Source of the DNA: Persicobacter psychrovividus
GTDB taxonomy: Bacteria > Bacteroidota > Bacteroidia > Cytophagales > Cyclobacteriaceae
NCBI RefSeq assembly: GCF_036492425.1
Contig: NZ_AP025295.1
Span: 186,001 to 250,000 of the forward strand
Reading direction: 5' to 3'
DNA: 64,000 bases
Shown here piece after piece: positions 45,206 to 53,419 of this stretch. A model generated the notes under the pieces. It saw only the letters and a program-made list of their open reading frames with translations, did no database searches and was not told the origin of the DNA. Both the position numbers and the translations under genes were made by a program. Every line of letters starts with the position of its first letter. Position 1 is the first letter of the stretch.

Positions 45206-45904
45206 ATGATGGAATCAATACAACATAAAGTTTTGGTAGTGGATGATGAAGAAGACATCCGCGATTTACTGGAGTATAATTTAAAAAATGCAGGCTATGC
45301 CATTGAAACTGCGGCAGATGGGATCGAAGCCGTTGAGCGTGCGAGGGTGTTCAAACCAGATTTAATTTTGCTTGATATAATGATGCCGAATATGGATGGC
45401 ATTGAGGCTTGCAGACAACTGAGAAATAATCCTGAGATTGATCAGGCATTGATTGTATTTTTAACAGCGCGTTCTGAAGAGTATTCAGAGGTTGCAGCCT
45501 TCGATATGGGGGCAAACGACTATATTATCAAACCTGTGAAGCCACGTGCGCTTAAAAGAAGAATAGAAGCCCTCCTGGAGCGTACTTCTCCCAAAACGAT
45601 GGATGCGCAGGATGTATTGACGTTTCCCTCGCTACGCATTGATAAAACGAGTTACACCGTGGAGACGCATGGAGAAAAGCTGCCGCTTCCAAAGAAAGAG
45701 TTTGAGTTGCTTTATACACTTGCGCAATCACCAGGAAAAATACTCTCAAGGGATGAGTTATTAAGGGATATCTGGGGAACAGATGTGTATATCCTTCCTC
45801 GAACTGTGGATGTGCACGTGCGGAAGGTTCGTGAGAAGATTGGCAATGACCTGATCGTGACCATTAAAGGGGTAGGCTATAAATTTAATGATAACATAAA
45901 TTAA
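45206..45904 (+). CDS. OmpR/PhoB-type response regulator, no adjacent kinase
   Basis: The 232-residue protein has a receiver domain (about 8-125) with acidic Asp 13 and Asp 14, phosphoacceptor Asp 57 (LILLDIMMP), the Thr switch in FLTAR and the lysine in IIKPVKPR. A winged-helix DNA-binding domain (about 135-230) follows, with LTFPSLRID, KEFELLYTLAQSPGKILSR and RTVDVHVRKVREKIG. It looks like PhoB/RprY-type regulators. No histidine kinase lies beside it, so its partner is elsewhere. The gene begins about 165 bases from the last outlying iteron, beside the origin. Two ATGs in a row start it. Confidence 0.92.
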   Translation: MMESIQHKVLVVDDEEDIRDLLEYNLKNAGYAIETAADGIEAVERARVFKPDLILLDIMMPNMDGIEACRQLRNNPEIDQALIVFLTARSEEYSEVAAFDMGANDYIIKPVKPRALKRRIEALLERTSPKTMDAQDVLTFPSLRIDKTSYTVETHGEKLPLPKKEFELLYTLAQSPGKILSRDELLRDIWGTDVYILPRTVDVHVRKVREKIGNDLIVTIKGVGYKFNDNIN

Positions 45905-46138
45905 GAGGATCATTCATAATTTTTTTTACTGACTCTTTTTCAGTAAGTTAGGTTTTTGTTGAGATCAGAAACATCAATTTCAAAAGAAAATTTTAACCTT
46001 TATCATCCTATATTAAACATTTTTATTGACAGTTAGATTATATATATGAGCGGATTTTGAACCTCAGCTTTTGAGATGGTTCAATTTTTGTTATAATTTC
46101 TACCAAATTGAATCGACATCAAATTAACTGTTAATACT

Positions 46139-46414
46139 ATGAGCAATAATGAATCTGTGCCTTCGTTAAAAGAAATGAAGGATCTTATCACAAAATATCA
46201 GGAAATGATTGAGCACCTTCCTTCAATGATTGCGGAATTGCCGATCAAGCAAACCGATATTGTCAAAGGAATGGGCATCAGCTATCAGTCTTACAATAAG
46301 AAGATGAAAGCGGTGGATAGGATGAATCCGAAAGAAGTAGTGAAAATAATTGATGTTATTGAAGCTGAAATTCAAAAGAGGATCTCCTACATGAACGAGA
46401 TTATTAAAGACTAA
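46139..46414 (+). CDS. Small helix-turn-helix-like protein, 91 residues
   Basis: The protein is helical and charged. Its middle, ELPIKQTDIVKGMGISYQSYNKKMKAVDRM, reads like a helix-turn-helix (Q-T-D-I-V-x-x-M-G-I-S-x-x-S-Y), similar to Cro/C1-type or Bacteroidota HTH domains. The flanking helices are suited to dimerisation. No exact family is recognised. It follows the response regulator on the same strand at 234 bases and has its own terminator. Confidence 0.6.
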   Translation: MSNNESVPSLKEMKDLITKYQEMIEHLPSMIAELPIKQTDIVKGMGISYQSYNKKMKAVDRMNPKEVVKIIDVIEAEIQKRISYMNEIIKD

Positions 46415-46465
46415 AACATCAGAAAGGCCATTTAAGGGTTCTGTTCTTATAAATGAATAACATGT

Positions 46466-46493
46466 ACAGCTTCAGTTTGAAGCTGTTTTTTTT
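46466..46493 (+). terminator. Rho-independent terminator after the small HTH-like gene
   Basis: ACAGCTTCA and TGAAGCTGT (46466-46474 and 46478-46486) form a 9-bp stem with a 3-base loop and a T run to 46493. Confidence 0.88.
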
Positions 46494-46595
46494 GCGTATT
46501 GCGAATTGTTGATTAATTTTTATTAGTGCAGTTCTTATTCCGCACTAAAGTAATTATTATTGCCTCAAACCAATAATCGCTCTAAAAGTCCCATT

Positions 46596-47294
46596 ATGAT
46601 AGATCCAAAAATAAAAACGATAGCCTTTGATGCTGATGATACGCTGTGGGTGAACGAAACCATATTCGATGCCACACAAGAACGTTTTTTCAAGCTTTTG
46701 GAACAGTACGTTCCTGAAGAAGTGCTGCGGAAGCATTTGTTTCAAACGGAAATCAAAAACCTCAAGTATTTTGGTTACGGTGTGAAGGGTTTTATTCTTT
46801 CAATGATTGAAACTGCCGTTGAACTTACCGAAGGTTTGGTAAGAGGAGGGGACATTCAGCAGATCATTGACTGGGGGCGAGAAATGATTGAACATCCCGT
46901 TGAAAATATTGAAGGCGTTGAGCAGGCCCTAAAAACCCTCTCTCAGCACTATCAACTCATGGTTATTACCAAAGGTGATTTATTAGACCAAGAAAGCAAG
47001 TTAGCCCGTTCAGGGCTGGCAGATTATTTTGATAAGGTTGAAATTGTATCAGACAAGACCGCGGCACAGTATCAGGAAATACTCAACCGTCATGATATTA
47101 AGGCGGAAGAGTTTCTGATGATTGGCAATTCTTTGAAATCGGATGTTCTTCCCGTTCTTGAAATCGGTGGCCAAGCGGTACATATTCCATTTTCAAGCAC
47201 TTGGGAACATGAAACAGTAGCTCCTGCTGAGGAAAGCCACCATCAAATTGTTGCTTTTGCTTCTGTTACAGAATTTGTGAAAACAATTGGATAA
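46596..47294 (+). CDS. HAD-superfamily phosphatase
   Basis: The 232-residue protein starts MIDPKIKTIAFDADDTLW: the HAD motif I D-x-D-D-T at residues 12-16. The C1-type cap follows, then motif II in LMVITKGD, motif III lysine in EIVSDKTA and motif IV in FLMIGNSLKSDV. An upstream TTG at 46560 would add 12 residues with no support, so the ATG at 46596 is chosen. It resembles YjjG/Gph-type small-molecule phosphatases. The substrate is unknown. Confidence 0.9.
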   Translation: MIDPKIKTIAFDADDTLWVNETIFDATQERFFKLLEQYVPEEVLRKHLFQTEIKNLKYFGYGVKGFILSMIETAVELTEGLVRGGDIQQIIDWGREMIEHPVENIEGVEQALKTLSQHYQLMVITKGDLLDQESKLARSGLADYFDKVEIVSDKTAAQYQEILNRHDIKAEEFLMIGNSLKSDVLPVLEIGGQAVHIPFSSTWEHETVAPAEESHHQIVAFASVTEFVKTIG

Positions 47295-47339
47295 GTTTTT
47301 TTCATAATAAAAAATATAAATACGGTTCAACTTCTCTAC

Positions 47340-47428
47340 TTGCAAAAAATTGCCTATTTTTGAGTAACAGCAATTTGCAGGTTGAACAGTGGAAATGCGG
47401 GTACGCGAAGTTTCGTACCCGTTTTTTT
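47340..47428 (+). ncRNA. Possible small RNA ending in a strong terminator
   Basis: A perfect Bacteroidota -7 box, TATTTTTG at 47355-47362, is followed about 35 bases later by a terminator hairpin (CGGGTACG with CGTACCCG at 47398-47405 and 47414-47421, then seven Ts). A transcript of about 60 bases from near 47369 would hold no credible peptide. A clear -33 element is missing. The hairpin may instead be the terminator of the HAD gene 100 bases upstream. Treat the RNA as a hypothesis. Confidence 0.3.
47398..47428 (+). terminator. Rho-independent terminator downstream of the HAD gene or of a small RNA
   Basis: A perfect 8-bp GC-rich stem, 8-base loop and seven Ts. Confidence 0.88.
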
Positions 47429-47851
47429 ATGTCCAATTTTTCAAATTGTATTTTTTTGCTTTAGATTGTCAATAAAATACTTTTGTTTAGGTAAAATTAT
47501 TATTATTTTTAAGGACAGGATGTTACTTATTCATACCATTCCTATCAGATAGCGATAGTCAATTGTTCTGTACAAAAAAAATTGAACTTAGCTTATTTGA
47601 TTTGATCTTAAACAGAATTACATATTTATTCTGTTAAATTATGGTTATAATAAATTAAATTTCTGAATAAATATTGTTTGAGTATTAAACAATATTTTTG
47701 TATATCATTGGTTTTAAAGGGGTTGAGTGTTTGTTGCGGTTAAGGATGGAAGTGGGGTTAATAATGCGTTTACTCAATTCGCTGATCAATAGATTAAACT
47801 TTTGGTATACATATATGTGTAATGATAGTCAGTTAACTTCAAGATATTTTG
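47429..47851. other. AT-rich intergenic region with no supportable gene
   Basis: It lies between the terminator at 47428 and the HA-repeat gene and is very AT-rich. An open frame at 47698-47916 overlaps the next gene in another frame and has no family resemblance. Confidence 0.5.
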
Positions 47852-48613
47852 ATGGAAAAAATCTCAAAAGCCTCAAATCATCAATATTGGGATGCCAAAT
47901 GGATAGAGCGATATGAAGAGCTAAAAGCTTTTTATGAGGAACATGGGCACTCTAAAGTGCCTCATGGTGATGCCAAGTTTTCAAAATTATATCTGTGGTG
48001 TAAAAACCAGCGAAGGTTCTCTCGTACCCGCTCGGTTTTTTCCCAGGAGAAGCGTGATCTTTTGGAAGCGATTAATTTTGATTGGGGTTACCGAACAGCC
48101 GATAAGTTCGAAGAGAACATTGGTAAGTTGATCGACTATAAAGAAAAATATGGGACGACGCACGTTTCCCAGACCTTATGGCCCCGTGGTTCTGATCTTT
48201 ACAAATTGAGTCGGTTTGTGAATGAACAGCGCAGATTGTATAAAGAAAACAGAATGCCGCTGGATCGGATCAAGCGCCTTGAGGATATCGGTTTTTCGTG
48301 GAATGTACTGGAGGACTATTGGGAGAAAATGTTCCTCAAAATGAAACGCTTCTACAAGAAACATGGCCACTTCAACGTCCCTACTTCTGAGAAGAAGCTT
48401 TATGCATGGATGTATAATCAAATTAAGCGGACACGAACGCCCCTTCAGTTACAGGCACTCGAAAGTATCAACTTTCCATTTGAACTGAAAAGGGAGCGTT
48501 TGAAAAATGCGCTCAGCGAAATGGAAAAGATTGATATTAAGCGGCAGGCCTCTGAATTTAAAAGCCGAAAACGGCAAGAACGGATCGAGAATGAAATGCT
48601 TGAAGAATTATAA
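47852..48613 (+). CDS. Protein made of three helicase-associated (HA) repeats, without a helicase
   Basis: The 253-residue protein contains three HA-domain repeats (PF03457 type) and nothing else recognisable. They lie at about residues 16-77 (ERYEELKAFYEEHGHSKVP, LYLWCKNQRR, LLEAINFDWGY), about 83-150 (LIDYKEKYGTTHVS, LSRFVNEQRR, RLEDIGFSWNV) and about 153-210 (MKRFYKKHGHFNVP, LYAWMYNQIK, ALESINFPFEL). The repeats bind nucleic acid in the tails of some helicases. A basic coiled tail follows. TTG at 47849 precedes ATG at 47852, and ATG is taken as the start. A short-loop terminator follows. Confidence 0.82.
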   Translation: MEKISKASNHQYWDAKWIERYEELKAFYEEHGHSKVPHGDAKFSKLYLWCKNQRRFSRTRSVFSQEKRDLLEAINFDWGYRTADKFEENIGKLIDYKEKYGTTHVSQTLWPRGSDLYKLSRFVNEQRRLYKENRMPLDRIKRLEDIGFSWNVLEDYWEKMFLKMKRFYKKHGHFNVPTSEKKLYAWMYNQIKRTRTPLQLQALESINFPFELKRERLKNALSEMEKIDIKRQASEFKSRKRQERIENEMLEEL

Positions 48614-48629
48614 ATTTGCCTTACAAATG

Positions 48630-48658
48630 ATACCACCAACCTTTGGTGGTATTTTTTT
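48630..48658 (+). terminator. Rho-independent terminator after the HA-repeat gene
   Basis: ATACCACCAA and TTGGTGGTAT (48630-48639 and 48643-48652) form a 10-bp stem with a 3-base loop and a T run to 48658. Confidence 0.9.
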
Positions 48659-48984
48659 GTCCCAAACCATTGTCCTATTTTTATGATTAGCACTATTTCG
48701 GGTTTTGTTTCGGGATAGTAATTATTATAATTGGGTTAGAATACAAATAAATATCGATATGATATAGCGATTAAAATGGCTGTTGATTCAACTTTAACCA
48801 ATAGTTAGTGCTGTTAATCAACTGATTGAGTTAATTTTTCTAATCTGCTATTAACGGTTTACTTAGTTGTTTGATTTTGAATTTTGTGATTATAGCGTGA
48901 CTTGAACATCTTGTACATTATTTATAAGCCATAGCCCACGTGTTATTACGGTGAGTGAATGGTTAATTCGAAGATAATTAAGTT
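48659..48984. other. Intergenic region before the TetR gene, no gene seen
   Basis: It is AT-rich with no credible frame and no obvious operator palindrome for the TetR protein. Confidence 0.45.
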
Positions 48985-49617
48985 ATGATATCGAGAACGA
49001 AGAAGTCACTAATTTTACAACGAGCCATAAATGTAATTGCTGCCAAAGGTTATGATGGAGCATCAACTCGAGCGATTGCGCAGAGTGCCAATGTAAGCCA
49101 GGGAATGCTGAATTACTATTTTGGCTCCAAGGAGGCGATTCTCAATGAATCCATAGTAATGTATCAGAAAAGAGTCAGTGACCTGATGAACTCCTGTAAG
49201 TCTGAAGATCTGACCGCGCAGTCTTTTACAGAGAATTGTATTGCACTGCTGGAGTTATTTATTGAATTGCGGCCATTGTTAAAAGTGGTTCAGATTGAGC
49301 AACATCTCAATGCGCGGCCAATGTTGTGCGCTCGGGCAATCGGTGTTACAGAATCAATTCTTGCAGGCCTGAACGAACAATTGCTGAAGGTTACCCTGAA
49401 ATATAATATAGACCTGAGGATAAGCCCCACTTTCTTTGTGTCGATCATATATAGTGCAATACTCAATTTTGCATTAAGTGGTAAGGCGATCTTCCATTTC
49501 CCGAATCAGACAATTGAAGAATCAGGTCAAAGCGATAGTCCGCATTTTATTGCCAATCTTAAAAAAATGATCGATGAATCGGTATTGAACACAGATTTAA
49601 GTGTCGTCGATAACTGA
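48985..49617 (+). CDS. TetR-family transcriptional regulator
   Basis: The 210-residue protein has an N-terminal TetR helix-turn-helix: LQRAINVIAAKGYDGASTRAIAQSANVSQGMLNYYFGSKEAIL (about 10-52), the classic G-x-x-x-x-T-x-x-x-I-A-x-x-A-x-V-x-x-G-x-x-Y-x-x-F-x-x-K-x-x-L pattern. A helical ligand-binding domain follows. It stands apart; neither neighbour is divergent. The TolC-HlyD-ABC operon 10 kb away is the kind of target such regulators control, but that link is only a guess. Confidence 0.9.
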   Translation: MISRTKKSLILQRAINVIAAKGYDGASTRAIAQSANVSQGMLNYYFGSKEAILNESIVMYQKRVSDLMNSCKSEDLTAQSFTENCIALLELFIELRPLLKVVQIEQHLNARPMLCARAIGVTESILAGLNEQLLKVTLKYNIDLRISPTFFVSIIYSAILNFALSGKAIFHFPNQTIEESGQSDSPHFIANLKKMIDESVLNTDLSVVDN

Positions 49618-49870
49618 TATTGTGGATTCAGTGTGTGTTATTCTTTTTGATGTCCCTTTTTCCTTACAGGCTCAGTAAGGAGAACTTAATGAAGAGGCAA
49701 TACTTGGAGGGAATGGTGGGCATTTTATGTAGCACAATTGAGGACCCTATTGGTGCTTCCTATTAAAAACAGGCCGATGATTGATGTCAAATATTGGTAC
49801 ATTTTTTTATGAAGCCCAAGCTTATCATCAATCATCAGACCCTGGTAACAATTGTAGAAAATTGATAAAT

Positions 49871-51265
49871 TTAATCCTCCCAATTCTTAACCTTCATTTT
49901 TTTACGACCAAACTGCAGGTTTATACCTGTAGATAGTGCAAAATTATTGGTTTGGTGTGGTCGCAGTGGCGCAAGTATATTATCTGTCAGCATGTAAAGT
50001 TGTACCGCTCCAATATTCCATCGAAATCCTGCGCCAATATTATCATAGCTATTATTAATTGCTGTCCAGTTGACAATCATGGAAAAGGCTGAGCCAAGGT
50101 AAAAATTATAGAAAGTGCTGATACCTGCATTCCATGATCCTTGATGAAACTCATTAATGGAGGTTAGGCCTACGCGGTGCCGCTTGGATAGCTGGTAATC
50201 AATACTGATCATATTTCTGATCGGTAAGGTTGCAGTGTGCTTTTTATTTTGGACGGAGTCTAATTGCAAAACTTCCTCGAATTGGTCGGTAACTTCTTCT
50301 AAAAAATCCACATCACTGCCATCAGACTCACTCTTGATATTCAGGAAGCGATCCAAATCAATTCCATTTTGGTCAATTGCACTTTTTGAAAAAGTAATTT
50401 CTTCTGTTTGCTGATCCCATTGGATAGCGCCCATATCTTTAACGACAGCACTGATGGTCACCTTTTCGGTCAGCTGATAATTGATTCCCAAATCTATGGC
50501 TACGCCATAATTTCCATTTGGAGAAATGGCGGAAAGAATCTCGTCACCATGCGCGGAATTGTCAGAAATATTGGAGGTATTGATCACCCCGTCGCTGGAA
50601 TGCACCTTGTTTCGGTTGGCACGGGCATCGCTTTCAATGGTCACACTCATGTCATTGGTACTCACATTATACATGCCCCAAAGAAAGCTACCTTTCAGCC
50701 CGATGGTCAGGCGTTCGCCTATTTTTCTTCCAAAACCCATCGATGCTTGCCCATAAACTATATTAGAGGTGGAAATATTTCCTGTCGTTACTTTTGTATA
50801 TTGACCGCCAGCAAGTTCTTCCTCCGTAAAGCCATTGCCATTAATGGCAAGGTCGATGAGGGATTGCGAAACTTGGTGCTGTGCGTAAAATCGGGTACCA
50901 GCACTGAAAGAAAATGCCGTTTTCCCATTGGAATAAGCAATAAATATGGGCGTGAAATTTCCTGAGAAACGGTTTTCAAAATCTTCCCCTGATCTTATTT
51001 TATAATTGTTTGCATTAATGTTCAACGTTTGCGTTTCTTGATCATAGGTGCCAATATCAGTGGGTTTCAGTCCAAAACGCCCTTGAATATTCAATTGGCT
51101 TATGGGTAACCCGATGGTGAATTTGGCAGCGGGGATGAATGCAGGATTCATCTGAAAAGCTGTTGCATTACTCTGAGGGTCAAACTGATAGAGGGTTTGC
51201 TGATTTTGAGCATGAGTATTGTAGAACGCTCCAAAAGCCATAATGAGGAATAGAAAGTATTTCAT
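49871..51265 (-). CDS. DUF5723-type outer-membrane beta-barrel protein
   Basis: The 464-residue protein has a signal peptide (KYFLFLIMAFGAFYNTHAQ) followed by strand-rich sequence. The early part SNATAFQMNPAFIPAAKFTIGLPIS matches DUF5723, where N-P-A and the following barrel strands are conserved. The C-terminal part ends FALSTGINLQFGRKK. It sits in a two-gene unit: the upstream lipoprotein gene ends 20 bases before its start on the same strand, so the two proteins probably work together at the outer membrane. Family members are uncharacterised. Confidence 0.8.
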   Translation of the reverse strand: MKYFLFLIMAFGAFYNTHAQNQQTLYQFDPQSNATAFQMNPAFIPAAKFTIGLPISQLNIQGRFGLKPTDIGTYDQETQTLNINANNYKIRSGEDFENRFSGNFTPIFIAYSNGKTAFSFSAGTRFYAQHQVSQSLIDLAINGNGFTEEELAGGQYTKVTTGNISTSNIVYGQASMGFGRKIGERLTIGLKGSFLWGMYNVSTNDMSVTIESDARANRNKVHSSDGVINTSNISDNSAHGDEILSAISPNGNYGVAIDLGINYQLTEKVTISAVVKDMGAIQWDQQTEEITFSKSAIDQNGIDLDRFLNIKSESDGSDVDFLEEVTDQFEEVLQLDSVQNKKHTATLPIRNMISIDYQLSKRHRVGLTSINEFHQGSWNAGISTFYNFYLGSAFSMIVNWTAINNSYDNIGAGFRWNIGAVQLYMLTDNILAPLRPHQTNNFALSTGINLQFGRKKMKVKNWED

Positions 51266-51285
51266 GGGTTGATGCGGGTTGGAGG

Positions 51286-52881
51286 TTATAAGTCGGTAAT
51301 TTTCATGCTGACGTTCAGCCCTATCTTTATATCGATATTCTGATCGGCGACAAATTTGGATTTTTGTAACGATTGATCGGTACGCGTATCGAATGTAAAG
51401 TAGGTATTGATCTTTTTAGCTTGAGAGAGCGCAAAAAGGGTGGTTTTGTCAATATTCGTATGGCTGATAGATTCCTGCGGTGTTCCATCAAAGGAACCGA
51501 CAATCAGTTTGCCCGCGGCGGGAAAGAGCGTAGCCAGGGGCTGATCATTCTCACCGATAAAAACAAACTGCAGAGCAATATTGGAGGGGATCGTCGTGGT
51601 TGTATTGATGATGATCGAAGCACTTTGTATCGCTGCGGTATCGACGTCAATCTCATTAATTTCGGTGGATTGATCGTAAATGAAGGTGTCAAAAGACATT
51701 TCAAGCGGAATTTCAATATCCACAGTACCATCAATTCCCCCATGGCTGGAAAAGAAGTTCAACTCTTCGCCTTCACTGGCATTATGCGGTACCGAGGTGG
51801 CGTCGATGGCCACGGCTATGGAGGTGGGGAAGGTGTTGAGTAAATCAGTAATATTGCTGTTATCGCGATGGAAAGTAAAAATTGTACTCGCTTCGTCGCC
51901 AATATTAGCAGCACGCTGAATCAGTAATTCCTCGGTATGGTTTAAAGCGGTTTGCGTATCATCGCGGCTGCCTGCCAATTGCAGGTCAACATCCAGATTT
52001 GCCCCAAATTTGTTTGTAATATTTACGGTCATTTTCGATGAAGCCAGCTTGATCTGATCAGGCTCCATCTCTTTCATGAATTCCAGGTTAATAGGCGCAA
52101 GCTCGAGCAAATCATTTTTTTGGCCGAGGTAGCCGTAAATGTGGGCCATTTCAGCATTGGTAATTGTTGAGGTAATTTGTAGCGGCTCTTGTAAAGTGGC
52201 AATATCGGGTGGAGTGCCCGATTTGGCGTAAACATCCATGGTGATGTCCACGTAATTTTTGTCGCCCTCTTTTCTCAGGCTCAGAAAATGATCCTTTAAT
52301 GTTGTGCTGAGTTGTGGGAGGTTATTAGCCAAATCTACCTCATAACTAACCACCGTTTTATCTGCATTTCTTATACTTGGAATGGTAATGTTGACCATAA
52401 AAAGCGATCTGGCACTGTGTTCAAATCTGAAGGTCATTAGTGCTTCGAGAAATTTCAGTTCTGTCATCTGAAAACCCTCAATAGCGGCCATTTCCCACTC
52501 AAACTCACGATGCGCGATCAGTGCCCCATCGGCCTGCATCCGCTGATTGGAGGAAGGAACCTGCTGCAATGCGAGATTGATATCTTCTCGCCACTGTTCA
52601 TCCTGAATTTCTATAAGATCCTGTAACGTTTGGGATTCGATGTTGTGGGAGTATCGCAAATAAAGTTGGCCGTCTTCGGTTTCATCTATATTCACCTCAT
52701 CACCTGTAACGAGCTTCATAAACTCCCGCATGCTGTAATTGGCTTGTCCAACAGGCATGTAGTAGTGTCCATCATTTTGCTCGATGTTTAATTCCTCTAC
52801 ATTAAGCCAGCTGTGATCACAGGCAGATGTTGAGCATAGCACCAATATGGCTGATAGCCAAGTTTTTATATGCTTAATCAT
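51286..52881 (-). CDS. Large uncharacterised lipoprotein, partner of the DUF5723 gene
   Basis: The 531-residue protein has lipobox STSAC (Cys 21) after a short signal and then an acidic linker. The long mature part is rich in beta strands (TFRFEHSARSLFMVNITIPSI, ISSTI-like), with a repeated theme of threonine-rich hydrophobic stretches such as ASIIINTTTTIPSNIALQFVFIG. I do not recognise a family. It is the first gene of the pair with the DUF5723 barrel and would be anchored at the same membrane. The gene has an AT-rich upstream stretch but no clear -7 box. Confidence 0.72.
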   Translation of the reverse strand: MIKHIKTWLSAILVLCSTSACDHSWLNVEELNIEQNDGHYYMPVGQANYSMREFMKLVTGDEVNIDETEDGQLYLRYSHNIESQTLQDLIEIQDEQWREDINLALQQVPSSNQRMQADGALIAHREFEWEMAAIEGFQMTELKFLEALMTFRFEHSARSLFMVNITIPSIRNADKTVVSYEVDLANNLPQLSTTLKDHFLSLRKEGDKNYVDITMDVYAKSGTPPDIATLQEPLQITSTITNAEMAHIYGYLGQKNDLLELAPINLEFMKEMEPDQIKLASSKMTVNITNKFGANLDVDLQLAGSRDDTQTALNHTEELLIQRAANIGDEASTIFTFHRDNSNITDLLNTFPTSIAVAIDATSVPHNASEGEELNFFSSHGGIDGTVDIEIPLEMSFDTFIYDQSTEINEIDVDTAAIQSASIIINTTTTIPSNIALQFVFIGENDQPLATLFPAAGKLIVGSFDGTPQESISHTNIDKTTLFALSQAKKINTYFTFDTRTDQSLQKSKFVADQNIDIKIGLNVSMKITDL

Positions 52882-52990
52882 AGGTTAAGTTGTATTATTA
52901 TAATCCAAATATAATAATATTATTGGCCTTAGCCTATGTTTTAGAATAAAATTCTAAATTTATGGGATGATAAATGATGTAATAAAATTG

Positions 52991-53191
52991 TTAGAATTTA
53001 ACCGATAATTGACCCAAGGGAATGGAATCATCCGAAACTAAAATGGGTGGATTTCCCTTGAAAAATGAAATATAGAAATCATCTTTTTGATATAACTTCA
53101 ATATATCGTAGCTCTCAGGGTGAACCAATATTGCTTTTGGAGATTCGTCCTTATTGTTCAGTAATTCAATGAGTTGTAATACCGTTTCCAT
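52991..53191 (-). CDS. Small cytoplasmic protein, 66 residues
   Basis: The protein begins METVLQLIELLNNKDESPKAI and is a small alpha/beta chain without signal or membrane segment. The frame starts with ATG. It lies between a lipoprotein gene and a porin gene. No family is recognised. Base composition and coding pattern fit a genuine gene, but only conservation would confirm it. Confidence 0.45.
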   Translation of the reverse strand: METVLQLIELLNNKDESPKAILVHPESYDILKLYQKDDFYISFFKGNPPILVSDDSIPLGQLSVKF

Positions 53192-53373
53192 AATTTTTTT
53201 GTTGTTTATGGAGTGGTGTTCAATGACCTTGCCAAGAATTTTTATCGAGGAGATCCTACTTTAGATCGAAAGCTCAATTATGATCTTAAGTATGTTTTTT
53301 ATAGATCAATTTTATCTTTTTTCAAGAATTTTTGCATTATCCATCATTTGGGTAAAGTTTTTGCAATTCATTC

Positions 53374-53391
53374 AGTGTTCGTTTGAACACT
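53374..53391. promoter_or_regulatory. Inverted repeat upstream of the porin gene
   Basis: AGTGTTC and GAACACT (53374-53380, 53385-53391) with a GTTT spacer lie 28 bases before the ATG at 53420. It could be an operator or a leader hairpin. Confidence 0.4.
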
Positions 53392-53419
53392 TAACTTATA
53401 AGACTAAACGCTTTTGATA

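Noticed and set aside
47698-47916. A 72-codon frame before the HA-repeat gene
   Set aside because: It has a TTG start, overlaps the HA-repeat gene in another frame and has no recognisable feature.
50408-50965. A 185-codon plus-strand open frame
   Set aside because: It is antisense inside the DUF5723 barrel gene, has low-complexity composition and no domain. The minus-strand gene has signal peptide and family motifs.
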